From assembly GCA_022605405.1 (NCBI GenBank), contig JABYQQ010000002.1:1984001-2048000 (forward strand): a stretch of 64,000 nt of DNA, written 5' to 3'. Of the stretch, positions 57,735 to 64,000 are shown piece by piece (position 1 is the stretch's first letter; each line of letters begins with the position of its first letter). The notes beneath the pieces were generated by a model. That model was not told where the DNA came from. It searched no databases and worked only from the letters and a program-made list of their open reading frames with translations. This DNA is from Earliella scabrosa. Lineage: Eukaryota > Basidiomycota > Agaricomycetes > Polyporales > Polyporaceae. The translations under genes were made by a program, and so were the position numbers.

Positions 57735-58515
57735 GTTCGGATTTGTTGAGGATGTACCAGGGAGTTGTGATATTGCTGGACATGTTGAGGACGTTTATAT
57801 ACTCAACTTTGAAAGACTGCGGAAGGTAGAGGTCGGTTAATCAGCGTCAACGCGGCGAAGGTGAGCGTTGGAAGGTGGGAGGTGACCCACCTAACCTCCG
57901 ACGCCCCAGGAGCGCGCATACACGTCGCTGTCTACGTGTCATCCCGCACCCGGAGTGAGGCTCTGGCATCTGGCGCAATCAACCGGTCAGATAGAGACGC
58001 CTCAGTAGCAAGAGCGTTCACGACATCATGATTGTTAAGGGGTTAGAGAGGTCATCTACGGACGAAAGAACCGGAATCCGAGCTGAGGACGATCGGCATG
58101 CAAACATAAGTTTGAAGCCACTTAAGGCAATCAATTCACACCCATGTCTTCCGATCGGGATCGGCATTACCTACCTGGAGAGACTCCGAGAGGGCTGGAG
58201 TCGCATCTCCGGTTCGCAAAACGCCCCCTCTAGATCTGCTGTCCGTTAGAGCGCGTCGAACTCGGGATATGCAGGATATGCCACATGTAGACCCTCTACC
58301 CGACTTGCACATTGTTGCAAGCCTGCCAAGGTCAAGATGACAGTTCTGGGAAGGAGAAATAAGGTGCATGACCTACACATTCATCATAAAACTGAGCATC
58401 GGCTCTAGGATGGAGTGCCAGCAGGTCAAGAAGGAAATCCACTTTGACGCTCATGCTTGGTTCGGTTCATTGGTTCAGTTCGGATTAATGGTTCATCTCC
58501 TAGGATCGGCTAGTT

Positions 58516-58960
58516 GACTTTCGCTTCTATGACTCGACTCAATACTAGTATGCTAAGCTAACAGCAACCTTTCTTGCATTGCAGAGTTTGATAGTCAACC
58601 ATCACAGCGCAGTCGCTTGCGACGTATACGTATTTCTTGCAACAACTCTACCGAATCTGTTGGCTATTAGCTCGACACAGGCGACGCCCAGCTGAGCAGC
58701 CTGGCGCAAAGGCTATCGTGCCGCATTGCCGCAGCATCCCCACACTACAGCATACATAAGCTCGTGGTCCCGCACGTCCTCACTAAGCTTCTCACTCCCT
58801 CTCTCCCTCCAACAGCCTTCCTCTGCTAGCCTCAACGCAGCTCGTTCTAGCCGCTCAGGTCTGGATTGTCCGCAACTATCCGAAAGCAGCGGTGAGTCGC
58901 ATTGTAGTCGCATTCTCGAACATACTTCATCATGCATGATCCGTACTAATGCACTGTTAG
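58516..58960. other. Upstream region of F-box member 7
   Basis: A 5'UTR intron (58892-58960, GTGAGT...TACTAAT...TTAG) ends directly before the ATG at 58961. Pyrimidine-rich tract near 58790-58820. No other gene. Confidence 0.5.
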
Positions 58961-60646
58961 ATGTCCCCAGTCATTCGTGCCATCGAATGTTCAGATATCA
59001 TGGACCAGATATTCTCCCACTTCGCCCCGATTCTGTCTCCAGAATATCCTCAGGATGATAAGTTCAACGCGCAGACAAGGGGTACGCTCGCAAAATGCGC
59101 GACAGCCTCTCGTGCCTTTTCAGACCGCGCGTTGAATGTCCTATGGGGTACGCTGGACGATATCGTCCTGCTGTTGAAGGTCCTTCCCCATTACATGCGT
59201 GGAGGTCCGGGGTCCTCTGACGGGTTACTAGTACGTCCTATATTCATCCGATTATTTTCTCGATCTAACGCTCCCCTCCCCGTATGCGGATAGCGCCTGT
59301 GTGACGACATAGATGAACATGCATGGGACTCGTTCCGCAAGTATGCATTGCGAGTGCGGCGGCTCAGGGCATATAGGGGCTCGTACGGCATAGACAAGAC
59401 TGTCTGGCCACTCCTGGCGCGCAAATTGCAAGGAGAACCCATGCTCCCCCTCCTGCAGCATCTCTCCTTGTCGATCCAGTTGGCGACACCAGAAATTGGA
59501 TATCTACTCGTGCTTTCCCCATCCTTGCAAACTTTACAACTCCTCCGAGTCCCCTGGCCCAAGAGCGAGTTTCTCGTGGAATCCAGGATGGACGCCCTCT
59601 TTCGATTCATCACATCGTCGTGGCTCGCCGCAGATACCCTCACTCACGTTCGTGCAATGTTTCAAGAGGCGGAACTCGAGGATGTATATAACCACATGGT
59701 GTCCATGGGTCACTGCAGAGATTTACAGAAACTCGATATCGGCATATCCGTCGTCAGTCACGCTACTTTGCGTGCGATATCCTCCCTCGGGTACTTGCGG
59801 ACGCTCGCACTCCTTGTGACAAGTGAGGCGTGGACCGACCATCATGATACCGAGAGCCAACCTGTCCACTTCCTAGCGCTGGACAGCTTGTCCTTGCGCG
59901 GGACCTCCTCCGACATCAAGAGATTGCTCCTCGATATTCATGTTGGTACACTTCGAAGCCTCACCGTGATCCTTGACGATAGCATGGATGCGGAAGAACT
60001 GCGACAACTGCTGCAGTTCTTTGTCAACAGTCTCCCTACCGTCACCGGCTTTCATATTCACGCTGCAGCATTCACTCCTACATCGCTCGCCCTCACGCTG
60101 TCCCAGATTCTGGAGCCGGTACTGGCGCACCGCGCAGTGACTGACATCTCCTGTCGCTTCAAGTCCTTCCCGAGCGAGGTTTCGGACGCAGACATATCCG
60201 CGATGTCTACCGCTTGGCCGAATCTTCGTACCCTCAGCATCGTCCACGATGATTACATATCGATGACGCAAGGGACCACTCCCTCTGTGAATGTAACGAT
60301 CGCTGGGCTCGTCATCCTCGTCCGCAACTGTCCTTCTCTGGAAAAGATCAAGCTATCCAGGCTAGACCCCTCCGGCAATCCCCTTCCTGATCTGTCCCAT
60401 ATTTTACACCTGGATGACTGTCGCGTCCGTGAGGTCGAAATCGGCCAGTTCATCGGATGGTACTACGATACGGTCGATATTGCGGAGCTCGCCGCGTTCT
60501 TTGACTGCTTGTTTCCGCGTTTGGACGTGATACGCCCGGTGACAATGGAGATGCTGTGGAGGGCCGAGAAGTACACCGTATGGGAGATTGTGCAGACGTT
60601 CATAGCTGCGATCCGCGTCGCACGATCACGGAGGGGTGGGTTGTAG
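58961..60646 (+). CDS. F-box/LRR protein, expanded family (member 7)
   Basis: Exon 1 58961-59230, intron 59231-59293 (63 nt), exon 2 59294-60646; 540 residues. The F-box covers about residues 9-72 (CSDIMDQIFSHFAP ... ATASRAFSDRALNVLWGTLDD). LRR-like middle (LQTLQLLRVP, LRTLALLV, LDSLSLRG). Family blocks: AWPNLRTLSI, RNCPSLEKIKLSRLDPS and FDCLFPRLDV. Intron after 90 codons, phase 0. It resembles member 8 most closely; both keep the segment SQILEPV/AEILEPM before the AWP block. Predicted SCF substrate receptor. Confidence 0.85.
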
Positions 60647-61743
60647 AGGGACTTAGGTTTGACTGCCGTGCGCGTGGTTGACGTTGACACTCAAGATGAA
60701 CTACTCTGTTGATGCGGCTCTTGACGTTCGAAGCCCCATCATTGATACCTTACTGGACACTCTCCCAGATACTGCTTTTGTTACGTGACTCATTGCGGCC
60801 AATATTAATTTATTCTCGTTGCTTGCGCCATACATGGTCTGTATCCCATTTAGGCAATCTAGACGCCAGTTGATCAACTTGACTATAAGCGCCTTGTTCC
60901 GCCACTCTCTCTCCCCATCTGCGCGGATCTCGTACTCATACAGCCAACCTCATGACATGGACTCTGTGACTCATCTGGGCTTGTCTCATATGTACCATAC
61001 CCCTCTCCTTGAGACATCCCCATCGGAAATACCCTTGAAACGACGCATACGATCTCGACAGCACGTCTAGTGGCGACGATGCGCGTTGGACTACGTCCGC
61101 GCTGATATAGCCTCCATCAACAGAATATACTGGGAGAACACATGCTTTTTTGAACGTCGATCTATTAGACGGGTCTCGGACGGCTAATGCATGATAGGCG
61201 CATGGGGAACTGGGAGGAGCGGGGAACCAGGTACGTCGACACGTTACACCCATTATCTCAGGTCTTGAATTGTGCTCGCCCCGTTCTAGCAGGCTATACC
61301 AGTGCCGACGAGATGGAAGCGCGAACTTACGCCGGGTGTCGCTGTGTGTACGCGAGCGCGATGAAGGTCCTGGACCGGTGGCTGGAGCGCTGATGTGGCC
61401 CCTCGAGCGGAACGGGTTGGGTGTGCCAGACCTGCGCTCGTCGCGGCGTGAGCTCGGAAGTGGACTACTACGGTCTAACCAGGTATGGGTGACCCGCTCG
61501 ACCTCCATGCTCATTCATCATTCCTCGCTGGCGCCCGGATGCTACGACTGCTATGATGAGGACCGTCTGCTTCCGCAGCGGAGTACAGTCCGCGGCTATC
61601 CGACCTCCTGAGACCATATGTATACGGGTATCTCTCGTGGGGGACGATGGCGACGACCACTCTCATTCTCCTCGTGATGCACGCCGTAAGTGGTGGGCCA
61701 ATTCGTGTACCGGATGCATTCTGACTGGTTTCCTACTCCTCAG
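60647..61743. other. 1.1 kb spacer, possible relic
   Basis: Short plus-strand frames (for example 60957-61070) and a 192-codon minus-strand frame (61514-60936) show no family likeness. A 5'UTR intron of the next gene (61686-61743, GTAAGT...CTCAG) ends exactly at its ATG. Confidence 0.4.
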
Positions 61744-63421
61744 ATGGCCACAACCCGTGCATTGGCATGTCACGACGTCCTGATCGAGATCTTTTCCCAC
61801 CTCAGCCTCCCTATGGACGGGTACGCGGCGCGCAATAGCCCAGAGGCCAGAGAAAACTGGTTGCGACGGACGACACTCGCAGCCTCCGCGCAGGTATCAC
61901 GCGCGTTCTCTCCATGCGCACTCGACGTGCTATGGAGTGTGCTTGACGACCCCGCTATCCTGTTCAGTCTTCTCCCGTTGACGAAAACAAGTCCTGATGC
62001 GGTATGCACGTATTGTTTTCGACGCCTGTGCCATCTGACCACTTGCATTTGCCCAGGATTTTCCACGCTCTCGCTTCAGCGCAGGACCTACTTGGTGCAT
62101 TGGTCGCGGCGCCGACGAGCAAACTTGGAAGCGATTCGACGAGTACGCACGACGCGTGCGTCGGGTCAGCATCCATCGCGGAGCGGTCGATCTCCATCCC
62201 TCGGTATGGACCACCATCGCCGAGAGGCTGCATGGTGCCCCTCTCTTCCCACTACTCGAGCGGCTTGGAGGCAACATAGAACTCCCCAACCCCTCCCCCT
62301 TTCTAATCGCATTCTCGCCCTCTATCTCACATCTGTCGATAAGTGTTTTCCCGGATCGCTCAGCTCCTCGCAATCAGCACCGGGACTATGCAGCTGCACT
62401 CCTGCAGTTCGTCTGCTCCCAAGAAACTCCCTCGAGCGATGTCCTTCAACGAGTTGTGGCATCGGCCCCTCCGGACCTGCGATTGCACCTCGAGCGCCTT
62501 GGGCGATTCACTTCGCTGCGCGATCTGGAGATTACGTGCTCCGGCATTGTGTTGGATCCCATCAACCTACGCTCCGTTTCGGCCATGAGCAATCTTCGCA
62601 CTCTCAAAGCGGATTTCCGCCTACCCGAGGCATCACGACAGTTGACCTACCGAGGGGCTTTCCAGGAGTTGGAGCAGCTCACCATCATGGGTCGCTTAGG
62701 TGACACCGAAAGGGCCATTCATGCTATGGCTGCGCCGAAGCTACGTCAGCTCTATATCTTCGTCGTCGAGGAACGCAGCGGGGGGGACATTGAGGCGACG
62801 CGGCTTCATCAAACCCTGCAATCGATCCTCCCCAGTCTCCCAGCCTCCCTCAGCTCGCTCGAGTTGTCTATGCCCGTATTATCACGCACACCGAGCGAGC
62901 TCCTCTCGCTCGCAGAGATTTTGGAGCCAATGTTCCCGCTACGCAACCTTCGGACGATCATCTGCAAGTTCGAGACGTATCCAAAGGACTTGACCGACGA
63001 GGACGTCGCCGTGCTCGCTACTGCTTGGCCAAATCTGCGCAAGTTCCACATCGGCTACGGCGAGCGGGTACCCAGCTTCCGGACACCGCTCACCCTCGCG
63101 AGCCTGGTCACCCTCGCGCAGCACTGCCCCCACCTCGAGAGCATTCAACTCCCTGTCCTCGACATTCGGGCTGTCCCACCCGCGGAGACGCTTCCGCGCA
63201 TCGAAGGGAGCAGGGTGCAGGACATCCACATCGACATGTTCGTCGACGAGGCGACCGCGGATCTGTTTGCGCTCGCAGCGGTGTTCGACCGGATGTTCCC
63301 GCAGCTGGATGTGCCCCGCACGATACCCGCGAAGACGGTGTGGGAGAACGTGGAATACGAGATTTGGAAGCGGGTGCGGATCCTTGTTGGCGCTATGCGT
63401 GCGGCACGGCGGTTGGCTTGA
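61744..63421 (+). CDS. F-box/LRR protein, expanded family (member 8)
   Basis: Exon 1 61744-62001, intron 62002-62056 (55 nt), exon 2 62057-63421; 540 residues. The F-box covers about residues 7-72 (LACHDVLIEIFSHLSLP ... AQVSRAFSPCALDVLWSVLDD). LRR-like middle (LRDLEITC, LRTLKADF, LEQLTIMG). Family blocks: AWPNLRKFHI, QHCPHLESIQLPVLDIR and FDRMFPQLDVP. Intron after 86 codons, phase 0. Same orientation as members 6, 7 and 9, suggesting tandem growth at this end of the window. Confidence 0.87.
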
Positions 63422-63750
63422 CGAATCTTGAGTGGGACGCGGAACGAGCACCACAGCATCGCTGTGAGTCTGTTGGCCTCATGCGTCTCACCCCCGCTAT
63501 CAATGTCGTCCACGATATGTAGGTTGTACTGTTTTAGAGTATGCTTGTATCCTTCGAGTACGCGCTACAGAAATATATGACGTCAGACGAGGCGTGTCCC
63601 ACAAAAGGCATTCTAGGCGCCGACAGCTGTCACCTCGGTTTGGACTCAACGTTCAACCTTGAACCCGCACTCTCCTCCTTGTCCTGCTCCTGCGTGGCAT
63701 CCCAAAACAAGCTGCGATCATAGCCACTACTCCCACTCGACCACATCGAT
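63422..63750. other. Spacer between F-box members 8 and 9
   Basis: 3' flank of member 8 and promoter of member 9. Nothing else was recognised. Confidence 0.45.
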
Positions 63751-64000
63751 ATGAACACAGCGCTGACTAGCCCTGACATTCTCCATGAAATTTTCTCCCA
63801 TCTCACCGTGGCATTACTCGATCGCCACTGGTACATTGAGGAGGAGAAAAAGAGCAATCACCGAAGGGCTTCACGTTATGCACTCGCTTGTTCTGCAAGA
63901 GTGTCCCGCATCTTCTCAAATCACGCCCTTGACGCGTTGTGGAAGGTTCTCGACAGCGTTGATCCGCTCTTGAGGATCTTGCCCTTGAGGTCTAAGACGA
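63751..64000 (+). CDS. F-box protein, expanded family (member 9, 3' partial)
   Basis: ATG at 63751 (MNTALTSPDILHEIFSHL), open for 83 codons to the window end. The F-box and the family joining segment are present (ACSARVSRIFSNHALDALWKVLDS, then VDPLLRILP). In the relatives the first intron follows within a few codons of this point. The LRR part and signature blocks would lie outside the window. No clear 5'UTR intron next to this start. Confidence 0.8.
   Translation, partial: MNTALTSPDILHEIFSHLTVALLDRHWYIEEEKKSNHRRASRYALACSARVSRIFSNHALDALWKVLDSVDPLLRILPLRSKT

Larger units (their letters stand above)
55125..58515 (-). repeat. Right arm of the 3.4 kb inverted duplication
   Basis: Reverse complement of 32970-36390 with scattered substitutions and small indels. 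It begins (inner end) near 55125 and ends (outer end) near 58515 with AACCATTAATCCGAACTGAA-type sequence matching 32985-33005. Some 18.7 kb lie between the arms. It carries the second aldo/keto reductase and the second small basic ORF, in the same relative order and spacing. Confidence 0.85.

Noticed and set aside
60936..61514. 192-codon minus-strand frame as a gene
   Set aside because: Low-complexity Ser/Arg content, no recognisable domain, no splice support.
1..64000. CRISPR arrays, operons, bacterial signals, secondary-metabolite cluster
   Set aside because: No regularly spaced repeats, no polycistronic layout, and no PKS, NRPS, terpene synthase or P450 genes; the window is plain eukaryotic chromosome.

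Overview
The window is nuclear DNA of a filamentous basidiomycete, most likely an Agaricomycete. Genes are split by many short introns (about 45-75 nt, GT...AG, often with a visible CTAAC/CTGAC-type branch site). Intergenic spacers are short, both strands are used, and there are several F-box/LRR genes of the kind that multiply in mushroom-forming fungi. No operons, ribosome binding sites, rRNA, tRNA or CRISPR arrays were seen. Exon boundaries below were worked out by hand from reading-frame continuity and splice signals, so they are models and not transcript data.

Layout: (1) 1-2748 is the 3' end of a Ty3/gypsy LTR retrotransposon (integrase plus 3' LTR). It ends inside an exon of an MFS transporter gene (2738-3430, minus) and cuts that gene off after its motif-A loop. 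(2) 4495-16291 holds an F-box protein, an HMG-box-like regulator, two convergent F-box/LRR genes and an Sld7-like replication factor. (3) 16835-23583 holds two tandem cyclase-family hydrolases, the catalytic subunit of ER glucosidase II (GH31) and an unknown protein. (4) 24098-31432 is a run of four F-box genes. (5) 32970-36390 is the left arm of a roughly 3.4 kb inverted duplication; it carries an aldo/keto reductase and a small basic ORF. (6) 37314-41237 is a 15-exon SulP/SLC26 sulfate transporter with a MITE-like element in intron 1. (7) 42598-51918 holds four low-complexity or small proteins of unknown function and an LYR-type protein. (8) 52869-64000 holds three complete F-box/LRR genes and one cut by the window end, with the right arm of the inverted duplication (55125-58515) among them.

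The main signal is a locally expanded F-box family: eight complete genes plus one cut by the window edge. All complete members share an N-terminal F-box and a phase-0 intron after 86-99 codons. They also share three C-terminal blocks in fixed order (AWPxL, CPxLexLxLxxLD, and D-x-L/I/M-FPxL). Four have a clear 5'UTR intron ending at or within a few bases of the ATG, and a fifth has a probable one. They presumably supply divergent substrate receptors for SCF ubiquitin ligases. The second signal is the inverted duplication, whose two copies have diverged at splice sites. The remaining genes are ordinary metabolic or housekeeping functions: N-glycan trimming, sulfate transport, replication initiation and mitochondrial LYR function.
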